From NCBI RefSeq assembly GCF_000518485.1, contig NZ_JADR01000002.1, positions 186,001-250,000 of the forward strand: a stretch of DNA of 64,000 bases, given 5' to 3'. The translations under genes were made by a program, and so were the position numbers. Source of the stretch: Olleya marilimosa CAM030 (GTDB taxonomy: Bacteria > Bacteroidota > Bacteroidia > Flavobacteriales > Flavobacteriaceae). Below the pieces are notes generated by a model, which saw only the letters and a program-made list of their open reading frames with translations, ran no database searches and was not told the origin of the DNA. Each line of letters starts with the position of its first letter. The stretch's first letter is position 1. Of the stretch, positions 8,137-16,868 are shown piece by piece.

Positions 8137-9564
8137 TTAATTTCTTTTTAATAAACGTTTTATTTCTTTCTTTTCAAAAAGAACTATTAATCCCAAAAAT
8201 ACTAAAACTATAATAGTATTAATGTAATAGTTGGCTTTTGTATTTAATGCTACAATAGATAACGCTACAGCCATAAATAAGTAGCCTAAAATTTGCTTTA
8301 AATTATAAGGTACTGGATAATGCTTTTGACCTAATAAATAAGACAATATCATCATAACTCCGTAGGCTACCAAGGTTGTCCAAGCTGCTGCTATAAAACC
8401 AAATTCAGGTATTAATGTAATATTTAAACCAATTGTAACAATTGCACCAACAATAGATAAGTACATTCCGTATCTGGTTTTATCAGTAAGTTTGTACCAA
8501 ATAGCCAAGTTAAAATAAATACCTAAACATAAATTAGCAAGTAATACTATTGGTACGATTTGTATGGCTTGCCAATAATTAGAATCTGTAACTAACATGG
8601 CTTTAAAAATATCTAAATAGGCTATAATAAAGACAAGCATTAAGCTACCTGTTATTACAAAATACTTCATGATTAAAGCGTAGGTTTGTTTTGCGTTTTT
8701 TTCTTTTGCATGAGAAAAGAAAAAAGGCTCTGCACCTAACCTAAAGGCTTGTATAAAAATAGTCATAAACATTGCTATTTTATAACATCCACTATAAGCA
8801 CCATTAATGTCTTTGTCTAATAAATTAGGAATGACCCATTTATCAAAATTCTCATTAATAACATAAGCTAAACCAGCAACCATAATTGGCCAACCGTAAT
8901 TAATTAATTGTTTGAAAATAGTAAGACTAAAGTGAAGCTTGGTTTTAAAAAAGTAAGGTAACAACAGTAATAATGTCACAGCACTTGCAGCCAAATTTGC
9001 TATAAAAATATATTGGACTAAGTCTGAAGTATCATACCAAGAAAAAGACAAATCAAATTTTGGAATACACCAAAGGAAAAAATAATTAAGTAAAACATAA
9101 ATTAATATGTTACTAATTTTTATGGCTGCAAATTTAATTGGTCGTCCTGTTGCACGTAAATACGCAAAAGGAGCCACTACCAATGTGTCTAACACAATAA
9201 CACCAATTAATAAATTAAAATACTTTTGAGAAATGCCAAACATGTTAGATAGTTGATGACTATAAAGCAACATGGCTATTAAAAACAAAAATGTTGTAAC
9301 AACTAAACTGATAAACGTCGTAGAAAATATCTTATCTTTTTCTTTAGATTTTGTAAAAAATCTAAAGAAAGCTGTTTCCATTCCATAGGTAAGCAACACA
9401 TTAAAAAATGCAGCGTAAATATAAAAGGTTGTGTTGTCAGAAAAGCTTGTGGTTTTTAAGTTCCCTGTATGAAGAGGCACTAAGACAAAATTCATTAGAC
9501 GAGGTAATACGGTTGCTAAACCATATATAATCGTGTCTTTAAAAAACTTTTTTAGTACGCTCAA
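8137..9564 (-). CDS. Oligosaccharide flippase family membrane protein
   Basis: A 475-residue polytopic protein with about 12-14 predicted membrane segments spread over its whole length, starting MSVLKKFFKDTIIYGLATVL. It belongs to the polysaccharide-biosynthesis/MOP flippase group (Wzx- or MurJ-like) that moves undecaprenyl-linked glycans across the inner membrane. It is remote from the main polysaccharide locus and heads the dut operon, so its cargo is uncertain; a peptidoglycan or housekeeping glycan lipid is possible. Confidence 0.84.
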   Translation of the reverse strand: MSVLKKFFKDTIIYGLATVLPRLMNFVLVPLHTGNLKTTSFSDNTTFYIYAAFFNVLLTYGMETAFFRFFTKSKEKDKIFSTTFISLVVTTFLFLIAMLLYSHQLSNMFGISQKYFNLLIGVIVLDTLVVAPFAYLRATGRPIKFAAIKISNILIYVLLNYFFLWCIPKFDLSFSWYDTSDLVQYIFIANLAASAVTLLLLLPYFFKTKLHFSLTIFKQLINYGWPIMVAGLAYVINENFDKWVIPNLLDKDINGAYSGCYKIAMFMTIFIQAFRLGAEPFFFSHAKEKNAKQTYALIMKYFVITGSLMLVFIIAYLDIFKAMLVTDSNYWQAIQIVPIVLLANLCLGIYFNLAIWYKLTDKTRYGMYLSIVGAIVTIGLNITLIPEFGFIAAAWTTLVAYGVMMILSYLLGQKHYPVPYNLKQILGYLFMAVALSIVALNTKANYYINTIIVLVFLGLIVLFEKKEIKRLLKRN

Positions 9565-9617
9565 TGTATCAGTAAATTAGGCTTAAATGTATTGATTTTA
9601 AAACAGTTTAAAAAGTA

Positions 9618-10076
9618 TTAATTATCTGTTGGTCCATCAGGATAATAAACGCCTTCTTTTTCGTCTAAATAATTGACTTTATAATACTTTGTCACTCCAT
9701 CCTGGATGTAACTAATAGCACACTCTCTATTTTCTAACTTAAATGGAAAAAAACCTGTAGTTGTAAGTGCATTATCCTCTGCATTGGTCAATCTTTTTGT
9801 AAGTCTAGAGGTGTACAAACCTTTTCCTTCTTTAAGTTTACCCTTCATTTTTCTGAAGTAAACACTATCTATTGTTATATTTTTTTCAGGAATAAGATTA
9901 GCAAAATAAACATTAACTCCTACGCTTCCAATCTTAACACCTGTTGTCCAATTATTAAAATAAGCTCTTGTTAGGTTTAAAGGTGCATCTTTTTGAAAAG
10001 CATATTGTGAGGGTTTACAGCTTAAAACAGTTAATACTATTAAAGCTATAACCATCGGTTTTAAAGTAGGTCTCAT
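9618..10076 (-). CDS. Small lipoprotein, paralogue 1
   Basis: A 152-residue lipoprotein, lipobox VLTVLSC with Cys at residue 20. The body shares a clear pattern with the next gene upstream: a Y-x-x-W-x-x-G segment (ANFNNWTTGVKIGS-like), VNVYFANL, then LDSVYFR-like and a C-terminal ISYIQDGVTKYYKV strand. No characterised family is recognised. The gene lies 19 bp after its paralogue. Both are probably outer- or inner-membrane-anchored periplasmic proteins. Confidence 0.68.
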   Translation of the reverse strand: MRPTLKPMVIALIVLTVLSCKPSQYAFQKDAPLNLTRAYFNNWTTGVKIGSVGVNVYFANLIPEKNITIDSVYFRKMKGKLKEGKGLYTSRLTKRLTNAEDNALTTTGFFPFKLENRECAISYIQDGVTKYYKVNYLDEKEGVYYPDGPTDN

Positions 10077-10095
10077 TTTGTGTTAGTAGGTTTGG

Positions 10096-10569
10096 TTAGT
10101 TATTGTTTAAATTTCTTGGTGGTGCACTTGGGTATTGCTCCATTTGTTTTTCGACTAAATTCTCAATCTTAAAGTACTTAATTGTACCATTTTCTGTATA
10201 ACTAACTACTGCTTCATTATCCTTTAAATCAAAAGGAATCTCTGATGTATCTACACTATAATCCTTAGGTTGATTAGCAATAGTTATGATACGTCCAATA
10301 TATAAATCTGGAAAATTAGGTTTGGTGTTTAAAGTAACCTTATGTCCCCTAAAATACAAACTATCTAATTTTAATTTTTTAGGATTAGATGCCATAGGAA
10401 TAAATACATTTATACCTGAGCCACCATCTTTAAGACCTGCTACCCATTTTTGATAATAAGCTTTATCTGTTTGGAAAGCTGCTTCCTTTTGAAGTTTTTG
10501 TGCGCTAGAGCATTGCATAAATAGAAAACTAGTTAAAATTGAAACGCTTAAATATTGTATAAATTTCAT
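10096..10569 (-). CDS. Small lipoprotein, paralogue 2
   Basis: A 157-residue lipoprotein with lipobox LFMQC (Cys at residue 20). It aligns by eye with the neighbouring 152-residue gene: AYYQKWVAGLKDGGSGINVF against AYFNNWTTGVKIGSVGVNVY, and LKLDSLYFRG against ITIDSVYFRK. This indicates a tandem duplication that has diverged strongly. Function unknown. Confidence 0.68.
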   Translation of the reverse strand: MKFIQYLSVSILTSFLFMQCSSAQKLQKEAAFQTDKAYYQKWVAGLKDGGSGINVFIPMASNPKKLKLDSLYFRGHKVTLNTKPNFPDLYIGRIITIANQPKDYSVDTSEIPFDLKDNEAVVSYTENGTIKYFKIENLVEKQMEQYPSAPPRNLNNN

Positions 10570-10615
10570 AATTAAAGGAATTTGTATAAAGGTAATTAAT
10601 CAAAAGGTATTCCAT

Positions 10616-10650
10616 AAAAAAAACCTTATCCATTTTGAATAAGGTTTTAA
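10616..10650 (-). terminator. Terminator of the atp operon
   Basis: On the minus strand AAAACCTTAT pairs with ATAAGGTTTT and is followed by a long T run, about 36 bp past the atpG stop. It closes the operon before the divergent-spaced lipoprotein genes. Confidence 0.75.
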
Positions 10651-10685
10651 TGTATAAAACATTCTACTACAGTAGAAAAATTGTA

Positions 10686-11546
10686 TTAGTTATTTAATGC
10701 TTCTGCACCACCAACAATCTCTAAAATTTCGTTAGTAATTGCAGCTTGACGTGCTTTGTTGTAAGTCAATTTAAGTTGATCTCTTAACTCTGTTGCATTG
10801 TCAGTTGCTTTATGCATTGCTGTCATACGTGCACCATGCTCTGAAGCAAAACTATCTCTAATCCCTTTATATAACTGTGTTTTTAAAGACTTAGGTATAA
10901 GTTCTTCAACTATTTCTAGTTTAGATGGTTCAAAGATATAATCAGAATTGTTATCTGCTTCACCTTCTATTGGTACAATTGGTAAAAACTGTTCAGTCAT
11001 TACTTCTTGTGTTGCTGCATTTTTAAATTTATTGTAAACGATTTCGATTTTATCAAATTCGCCTCTAGTAAATTTACCCATTAGCATTTCGGCAATGTCT
11101 GCAACACTGTTAAAGGTTAAGTCGTCATAAATGGCACTTTGGTTACCAATTACGATTCCTTTTTTAGCAAATGCATCGTTTGCTTTTTTTCCGATAGCTA
11201 AAACAGATACTTTTTTACCTGCATAGACATTAGAAATCAAGTGTTGTGTTTGCTTGATAATGTTAGAATTAAAAGCACCACATAAACCTCTATTAGAAGT
11301 TATAGATACAATTAAAACGTTGTTAATCTCGCGTTGTTCTGCAAATTTACTTCCAGCATCTTCATCTAAAGTTGCACTTAAACTTTGTAAAAGTTCAGTT
11401 AACTTATCAGAATAAGGACGCATAGCAGTAATAGCATCTTGAGCTTTCTTTAACTTAGCAGCAGATACCATTTTCATGGCACTAGTAATCTGCATCGTTG
11501 AAGATACTGAAGATATTCTATTACGTATTTCTTTTAGATTAGCCAT
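10686..11546 (-). CDS. atpG: ATP synthase subunit gamma
   Basis: The 286-residue central-stalk subunit that rotates inside the alpha3beta3 head. The N-terminal MANLKEIRNRISSVSSTMQITSAMKMVSAAKL and C-terminal KLTYNKARQAAITNEILEIVGGAEAL coiled-coil helices are diagnostic of the family. It is the last gene of this operon, separated from atpA by 104 bp that contain a 17-bp-stem hairpin and a REP-like palindrome. Confidence 0.96.
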   Translation of the reverse strand: MANLKEIRNRISSVSSTMQITSAMKMVSAAKLKKAQDAITAMRPYSDKLTELLQSLSATLDEDAGSKFAEQREINNVLIVSITSNRGLCGAFNSNIIKQTQHLISNVYAGKKVSVLAIGKKANDAFAKKGIVIGNQSAIYDDLTFNSVADIAEMLMGKFTRGEFDKIEIVYNKFKNAATQEVMTEQFLPIVPIEGEADNNSDYIFEPSKLEIVEELIPKSLKTQLYKGIRDSFASEHGARMTAMHKATDNATELRDQLKLTYNKARQAAITNEILEIVGGAEALNN

Positions 11547-11562
11547 TCTTTATATTATAAAG

Positions 11563-11583
11563 ACTCTTCGACATGCTCCGAGT
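11563..11583. repeat. REP-like palindrome, copy 1 (atpA-atpG gap)
   Basis: The 21-bp sequence ACTCTTCGACATGCTCCGAGT is an imperfect inverted repeat closely matching the copy at 13248-13268 (same length, same TTCGACA core). Only these two copies were noticed in the window, both inside the atp operon between genes. Confidence 0.6.
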
Positions 11584-11602
11584 GACATTAATTTAATAAT
11601 TC

Positions 11603-11643
11603 AAATTTATAGTTATAGACGACTAATCTATAACTATAAATTT
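11603..11643. repeat. 17-bp perfect inverted repeat after atpA
   Basis: AAATTTATAGTTATAGA, a 7-nt loop, then its exact complement, starting 8 bp past the atpA stop on the minus strand. No T run follows on the minus strand, so it is not a classic terminator. It could be an mRNA processing or stability element, or part of a REP-type unit with the adjacent 11563-11583 palindrome. Confidence 0.75.
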
Positions 11644-11650
11644 ATAATTG

Positions 11651-13231
11651 TTATGCTCTATATTTAGCTGAAAGATCTTTACATACAGCGATAAGTGTAT
11701 CTGTAACCTCGTCAGTTAATTTACCTGCTTTTAAAGTATCTAAAACACCTCTGTGCTTAGCATTTAAGAATTCAAGATAATCTCTTTCAAATTCTTTAAT
11801 TTTATTTACAGGTACGTCTTTTAATAAGTTTTTAGATCCAGCGTAAATAATTGCTACTTGATCCTCTACAGTAAATGGATCGTTTTGACCTTGCTTTAAG
11901 ATCTCTACGTTACGTTTACCTTTTTCAATTACATTTAAAGTTACTGCATCTAAATCTGAACCAAACTTAGCAAACGCTTCTAGCTCACGATATTGTGCTT
12001 GATCTAACTTTAAAGTACCTGATACTTTTTTCATTGATTTAATCTGTGCGTTACCTCCAACACGAGATACAGAAATACCTACGTTAATTGCTGGACGTAC
12101 ACCAGAGTTAAATAAATCTCCATCTAAGAAGATTTGTCCATCTGTAATAGAAATTACGTTAGTTGGGATATATGCTGATACGTCACCTGCTTGTGTTTCA
12201 ATAATTGGTAATGCAGTTAAAGATCCACCACCTTTTACGATTGGTTTTAATGATTCTGGTAAATCATTCATCTCTTTAGCAATAGCGTCATTATTAATAA
12301 CTTTTGCAGAACGCTCTAATAATCTAGAGTGTAAGTAAAAAACGTCTCCAGGATACGCCTCACGTCCTGGTGGACGACGTAATAATAAAGATACCTCACG
12401 GTAAGCAACTGCTTGTTTTGATAAATCATCAAATACAATTAAAGCTGGTCTACCAGTATCTCTAAAATACTCTCCAATAGATGCTCCTGTAAAAGGTGCA
12501 TAAACTTGCATTGCAGCAGGATCTGATGCATTTGCAGCTACTATTGTAGTATAAGCTAAAGCTCCTTTTTCTTCTAAAGTTTTAGCAATAAGCGCTACTG
12601 TTGAAGCTTTTTGTCCAACTGCAACATATATACAGTATACAGGCTCACCTGCATCGTAAAATTCTTTTTGATTTAAGATAGCATCAATACAAACTGCAGT
12701 TTTACCTGTTTGTCTGTCACCAATTACTAGCTCACGTTGACCTCTACCAACTGGGATCATAGCATCGATTGCTTTAATACCTGTTTGTAATGGCTCAGTT
12801 ACTGGCTCTCTGTAAATAACTCCAGGTGCTTTACGCTCTAAAGGCATCTCATAAGTTGTTCCAGTGATTGGTCCTTTTCCGTCAATTGGGTTACCTAATG
12901 TATCTACAACACGTCCAACAATACCTTCTCCTACTTTAATAGAGGCAATACGGTTAGTACGTTTTACTGTAGATCCTTCTCTAACTCCTACTGAAGTTCC
13001 TAAAAGTACAATACCTACATTATCTTCTTCAAGGTTAAGTACGATACCTTCTAAACCACCATCGAATTCTACTAACTCACCATATTGTGCGTTAGCTAAT
13101 CCGTAAGCACGTACAATACCATCACCTACTGTTAATACTGTTCCAACTTCGTCTAATGAAGCGCTAGCTTCAAAACCTGAAAGTTGTTGTTTTAAGATTG
13201 CTGATACTTCAGCTGGTTTTACTTCTGCCAT
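11651..13231 (-). CDS. atpA: ATP synthase subunit alpha
   Basis: The 526-residue non-catalytic nucleotide-binding subunit of F1. The Walker A loop GDRQTGKT lies at residues 171-178, followed by [24 protein letters not shown] and the family's [20 protein letters not shown] stretch. Length and domain order (beta barrel, nucleotide-binding core, helical C-terminus) are normal. It lies 42 bp after atpH; that gap holds the second REP-like palindrome. Confidence 0.97.
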   Translation of the reverse strand: MAEVKPAEVSAILKQQLSGFEASASLDEVGTVLTVGDGIVRAYGLANAQYGELVEFDGGLEGIVLNLEEDNVGIVLLGTSVGVREGSTVKRTNRIASIKVGEGIVGRVVDTLGNPIDGKGPITGTTYEMPLERKAPGVIYREPVTEPLQTGIKAIDAMIPVGRGQRELVIGDRQTGKTAVCIDAILNQKEFYDAGEPVYCIYVAVGQKASTVALIAKTLEEKGALAYTTIVAANASDPAAMQVYAPFTGASIGEYFRDTGRPALIVFDDLSKQAVAYREVSLLLRRPPGREAYPGDVFYLHSRLLERSAKVINNDAIAKEMNDLPESLKPIVKGGGSLTALPIIETQAGDVSAYIPTNVISITDGQIFLDGDLFNSGVRPAINVGISVSRVGGNAQIKSMKKVSGTLKLDQAQYRELEAFAKFGSDLDAVTLNVIEKGKRNVEILKQGQNDPFTVEDQVAIIYAGSKNLLKDVPVNKIKEFERDYLEFLNAKHRGVLDTLKAGKLTDEVTDTLIAVCKDLSAKYRA

Positions 13232-13247
13232 CTTTATTGATATTTAG

Positions 13248-13268
13248 ACCCTTCGACAAACTCAGGGT
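13248..13268. repeat. REP-like palindrome, copy 2 (atpH-atpA gap)
   Basis: ACCCTTCGACAAACTCAGGGT: 21 bp with a 5-bp ACCCT/AGGGT stem and the same TTCGACA core as the copy at 11563-11583. The sequence type (CTTCGACAAGCTCAGGG-like) is, from general recollection, dispersed in many flavobacterial genomes. Confidence 0.62.
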
Positions 13269-13273
13269 AAGTC

Positions 13274-13810
13274 TTAGTTTATTGTAAATTCTCTTTTTAA
13301 CTTGCTTAATTGGTTAGCGATACTTGCATTATACTGCGTATCTCCAACACGTAAAATGAAACCACCTAAAATGCTTTCATCTACTATATTTTTTATTGCT
13401 GCATCTTTACCTGTAAGTTCTTTAACTTTAGCTAAAACTTTAGCTTCTAAAGCTTCTGTTAAAGGAACTGCTGTCGTAACGGTTGCAATTTGACTACCTT
13501 TTTGTTGCTCATATAAAGTTATAAACTTTGATGCTACTTCTGGTAATAAATCTGTACGTTTATTTGTAATAAGAGTGTCTATAAGGTTTACCGTTGCTGG
13601 ATTAATCCCTTTAAAAACCTCTAATAATGCAGATTTTTTAATGCTAGAACTAATTACAGGACTGTAAAGCATATCTTTTAAATCTTTACTTTGCGCTACT
13701 GTATTATTAATTAGCTCCATGTCATTGTTTACAACGTCTGTTGTATTATTATCTGTAGCTAAGCTTAAAACTGCTTTTGCGTAACGTATTGCTGCTCTTT
13801 CTCCTGCCAT
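13274..13810 (-). CDS. atpH: ATP synthase subunit delta
   Basis: The 178-residue peripheral-stalk protein (OSCP) that caps the F1 head and binds subunit b. It shows the delta-family N-terminal six-helix domain (starting MAGERAAIRYAKAVLSLA) and the C-terminal DESILGGFILRVGDTQYNASI signature. Standard length. It lies 9 bp after atpF. Confidence 0.95.
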   Translation of the reverse strand: MAGERAAIRYAKAVLSLATDNNTTDVVNNDMELINNTVAQSKDLKDMLYSPVISSSIKKSALLEVFKGINPATVNLIDTLITNKRTDLLPEVASKFITLYEQQKGSQIATVTTAVPLTEALEAKVLAKVKELTGKDAAIKNIVDESILGGFILRVGDTQYNASIANQLSKLKREFTIN

Positions 13811-13819
13811 GACTTAAAC

Positions 13820-14320
13820 TTAGTTTAATTTAGCATCATTTAACATAGACTCAACTAACTCTAATTGTTTGTCTTTGTTAGATAATTCTTGACGCACTAC
13901 TTTTTCTGCAATGTCTAAAGATAAACCTGCTACGTGATTTTTTAATTCTGCCATAGCTGATTTCTTTTCGCTTTCAATAGCTGCTTGTGCTTGAGCAATC
14001 ATGTTGTTTGCTTGAGCTTGAGCTTCTGTTTTAGCGTCTTCAATCATTTTATTTTTTAACTCTCTTGCTTCTTTAAGCATAGACTCACGTTCTGCACGTG
14101 CTTCTTTTAATAACTTCTCGTTATCTGCTTGAAGATTTTGCATTTCTAACTTAGCATTTTCAGCTGAGTCTAATGCATTTTGAATACCGTCTTCACGAGT
14201 TTGTAAAGCGTCTAGAATAGGTTTCCATGCAAATTTTCTCATTAATAATATTAATATTACTAAGATAATGGCTTGCATAAAGAATAAGCCTACTGAAAAG
14301 TCGTTTAATAAAGCTTCCAT
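13820..14320 (-). CDS. atpF: ATP synthase subunit b
   Basis: The 166-residue peripheral-stalk subunit. One membrane helix at about 10-28 (SVGLFFMQAIILVILILLM), the RKFAWKPIL turn, and then a long charged, Ala/Glu-rich coiled coil to the end. This is the single-b form; no b' gene is present. It is separated from atpE by a 98-bp gap containing a strong hairpin. Confidence 0.95.
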   Translation of the reverse strand: MEALLNDFSVGLFFMQAIILVILILLMRKFAWKPILDALQTREDGIQNALDSAENAKLEMQNLQADNEKLLKEARAERESMLKEARELKNKMIEDAKTEAQAQANNMIAQAQAAIESEKKSAMAELKNHVAGLSLDIAEKVVRQELSNKDKQLELVESMLNDAKLN

Positions 14321-14358
14321 AAAATATAGATTACTTAAATAATGTTTTGTTTAATTTA

Positions 14359-14396
14359 AAACAGTTCCTGCAACCAACCGTTGCAGAAAGCTGTTT
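14359..14396 (-). promoter_or_regulatory. Strong hairpin between atpE and atpF
   Basis: CTGCAAC/GTTGCAG with a 5-nt loop, flanked by AAACAG/CTGTTT, gives about 15 pairs with one mismatch and one bulge. It lies between the atpE stop and the atpF start. On the minus strand the 3' side is followed by TTTTAAATT, so partial termination or 3'-end protection of the atpE message is possible. Confidence 0.65.
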
Positions 14397-14418
14397 CTTT
14401 TTTGTTTTTAGGAAATTT

Positions 14419-14619
<201 letters not shown>

Positions 14620-14647
14620 TTATAAATATTAATTAAACAAATTCTTA

Positions 14648-15760
14648 TTAATGATGGTCATGTTCTTCAACTGCCATTCCTATAAATAACGATGATAACA
14701 TCGTGAAAATAAACGCTTGTAAAAAGGCTACTAAAATTTCGATAACCGAAATAAATAATGCTAACACTAAAGACATTCCTGTCGATCCTACAACACCAAA
14801 CGATTCTTTTAAAGTAATCATTAATGCTATTAAGCTCATTACCACAAAGTGGCCTGCAGTCATGTTTGCAAATAAACGCACTAATAATGAGAAAGGCTTA
14901 ATTAACACAAAACCTACTAACTCTATTACTGCTAATATTGGACGTAAAATTACTGGCACACCAGGCATCCATAAGGTGTGTTTCCAAAAGTCTTTACTCC
15001 CGCTAAATAAATATATAACTGCTGTAAAAATTGCTAGACAAGCAGTTACTGCAATTTGACCTGTTACGTTAAACCCTATTGGTGTTAACCCTAATAAGTT
15101 TAATATCCAGATAAAGAAAAATACAGTTAACAAAAAGCCCATAAACTTACGGTACTTTTTCTCTCCAATATTTGGTTTAGCAATATCATCTCTAACATAT
15201 ATTACTAATGGCTCTAAAACTCTACTAAATCCTTTTGGCACAGAGTGTCCTTTTTTATAACCTCTTGCTAACGCTGTAAAACCTAATAACATTAACACTC
15301 CAGTCAATAACATTCCAAATACAGATTTTGTAATTGAAAAATCTATAACTTTATGTGCATTTGTTGGATGGTGTGCATCATCAAAAGCTACTGTTGTTGC
15401 GCCATTATCTAACTCGTAAATTTTACTGTGTAGCTTTACTAAACGTGTGTCTCCTTTTTCTACTATTACACTTCCACTATCATCATGGTGAAATGCTGAA
15501 GACATAAATGTTTTTAAACCATTACTTGTCCATACGATTACTGGCAACGGAAAGCTATAGTGTGTCCCAGACTCATTGTGTGTAAACAAATGAAAATCAT
15601 GAGAATCCTTTAAGTGATGTGCGATATACTCTTTAATTTCTTGAGCAGTATCCACTTTATTTCCTGGCTCTTGCTTAACATCGCTTCCGTAAGAGGACAC
15701 TGAAAATAAAGTCAGAACTAATATCGCTATAAAATTGATAGATTTTTTTGCCAACATCAT
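14648..15760 (-). CDS. atpB: ATP synthase subunit a
   Basis: The 370-residue stator channel subunit. An N-terminal signal-like segment (1-23) and about 120 extra residues, rich in His and charged residues (HHLKDSHDFHLFTHNE), precede the membrane core; such extensions are usual in Bacteroidota AtpB. The core has GLTPIGFNVTGQIAVT and the essential-Arg helix SLLVRLFANMTAGHFV. It is probably the first gene of the atp structural operon, 135 bp from the upstream membrane protein. Confidence 0.95.
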   Translation of the reverse strand: MMLAKKSINFIAILVLTLFSVSSYGSDVKQEPGNKVDTAQEIKEYIAHHLKDSHDFHLFTHNESGTHYSFPLPVIVWTSNGLKTFMSSAFHHDDSGSVIVEKGDTRLVKLHSKIYELDNGATTVAFDDAHHPTNAHKVIDFSITKSVFGMLLTGVLMLLGFTALARGYKKGHSVPKGFSRVLEPLVIYVRDDIAKPNIGEKKYRKFMGFLLTVFFFIWILNLLGLTPIGFNVTGQIAVTACLAIFTAVIYLFSGSKDFWKHTLWMPGVPVILRPILAVIELVGFVLIKPFSLLVRLFANMTAGHFVVMSLIALMITLKESFGVVGSTGMSLVLALFISVIEILVAFLQAFIFTMLSSLFIGMAVEEHDHH

Positions 15761-15801
15761 ACTTTTTGTTACTAATAAATTTATGGTCTGTAAATTTTGT
15801 G

Positions 15802-15809
15802 CAAATGTA
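15802..15809 (-). promoter_or_regulatory. -7 box upstream of atpB
   Basis: TACATTTG on the minus strand fits TAnnTTTG, about 42 bp before the atpB start. No TTG lies at the -33 distance. It is a candidate for the main atp promoter. Confidence 0.4.
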
Positions 15810-15895
15810 AGTAATAATTTAAAAAGGTAAACGCTTTTTTTAATTAGATTTTTTTTAAGGTATTAATAGTCACTATTATTCTTTATTTCAAGCAC

Positions 15896-16267
15896 TTACT
15901 TGCTTTTTAATAATTTGGCTATACAAACAGTCTCAACAATTAAAAATAAAAAAAATGGAATTAATAAGCCTAAACGATGTTGCATCGCTAAATCTTGCTC
16001 AGAAAATATCGTGGATTTAAACAATAGTATGAAAATTCCTATTTTTAAAAACATCATTGTTAGGTATGCTGCACCGATTTGATTGGGCATTTTATCGTAA
16101 ATAAACTCTATGCTTAGATATACTATTAATACTGCTATACCATGAAATAAATATAGCTTTTGTAAAGAGTAAGGCAATACGTCTTGGGTTAAATAATTTT
16201 GAAGGTTGTAAGCAACTGCTAGTAATACTAATATTATTACAACTACATATAGTATACGTTTATTCAT
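15896..16267 (-). CDS. Small four-helix membrane protein at the atpI position
   Basis: A 123-residue protein with about four membrane segments (ILYVVVIILVLLAVAY, LFHGIAVLIVYLSIEF, AAYLTMMFLKIGIFILLF, LLIPFFLFLIVETVCIA). It lies between an AtpZ-like gene, which it overlaps by 8 bp, and atpB. Its place matches atpI of other bacteria, but I do not see a clear AtpI signature. It may be the family annotated DUF6168 in flavobacteria. Involvement in F-ATPase assembly is inferred from position only. Confidence 0.72.
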   Translation of the reverse strand: MNKRILYVVVIILVLLAVAYNLQNYLTQDVLPYSLQKLYLFHGIAVLIVYLSIEFIYDKMPNQIGAAYLTMMFLKIGIFILLFKSTIFSEQDLAMQHRLGLLIPFFLFLIVETVCIAKLLKSK

Positions 16268-16502
16268 TTTTAGTCTTTTGATCGTTAGTTATTTTAACAA
16301 CTTGCTTGATTACAGCGTACATTGCAATAAAAACAGATAATAACGTCATTATTTTAAAATATAATTGACTACCATCGCCATATTTGCTATCCAACCAATT
16401 ACCTAATTGGCTACCTAACCAAATGGTTAAACCCATTTGTATGGCAATAGATGTAAACCTAATGTAAGGATTAAGCTGTTTTTTTTGTTTTTGATCCGCC
16501 AT
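16260..16502 (-). CDS. AtpZ/AtpI-family protein
   Basis: An 80-residue protein with two membrane helices (IQMGLTIWLGSQLGNWLD and MTLLSVFIAMYAVIKQV) separated by a short charged loop, the pattern of the AtpZ/putative F0F1-ATPase subunit family, which may help c-ring assembly or Mg2+ supply. It overlaps the bactofilin gene upstream by 32 bp and the next membrane-protein gene downstream by 8 bp, so translation is tightly coupled. Confidence 0.8.
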   Translation of the reverse strand: MADQKQKKQLNPYIRFTSIAIQMGLTIWLGSQLGNWLDSKYGDGSQLYFKIMTLLSVFIAMYAVIKQVVKITNDQKTKNE

Positions 16503-16857
16503 TTATATCTTTTACTGTCGTTTTCATAACACACGATACATTAAATGTTGCTCCAGGCTCTACAGCCAGTTTTTGTGTGACCACTTCACCTTCTATATGC
16601 GCTGTAGACTTTAAGGTTAAGGTTTCGGTTAATTCTAAAGCTCCAGTTAGCTTTCCTTCAAAATAAGCGTTACTACATTTAAGAGTCCCTTTTATTTCGC
16701 CTTCTTTACCAATAACTACTTTACCAGACGCCTCAACATTACCTTCGATTAATCCATCCACACGTAAGTCTCCTTCACTAAAAAAATCTCCTACTATTTT
16801 AGTACCTTTTGCTATTATATTTTGAATAGAAAATTGCTCTTGTTGCTTTTTTTTCAT
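16471..16857 (-). CDS. Bactofilin family cytoskeletal protein
   Basis: A 128-residue protein with a central right-handed beta-helix pattern of repeating hydrophobic/Gly turns (IVGDFFSEGDLRVDGLIEGN, then VVIGKEGEIKGTL) typical of bactofilins (polymer-forming cytoskeletal proteins). The N- and C-terminal tails are short, basic and flexible. Bactofilins polymerise without nucleotide and scaffold envelope or peptidoglycan enzymes. It lies 11 bp after sprE and overlaps atpZ-like by 32 bp. Confidence 0.9.
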   Translation of the reverse strand: MKKKQQEQFSIQNIIAKGTKIVGDFFSEGDLRVDGLIEGNVEASGKVVIGKEGEIKGTLKCSNAYFEGKLTGALELTETLTLKSTAHIEGEVVTQKLAVEPGATFNVSCVMKTTVKDINGGSKTKKTA

Positions 16858-16868
16858 TTTAAGGGAAA

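Noticed and set aside
12864-13106. Plus-strand open frame inside atpA
   Set aside because: Lies opposite an essential, highly conserved coding region; Ser/Pro-rich translation is a typical antisense artefact.
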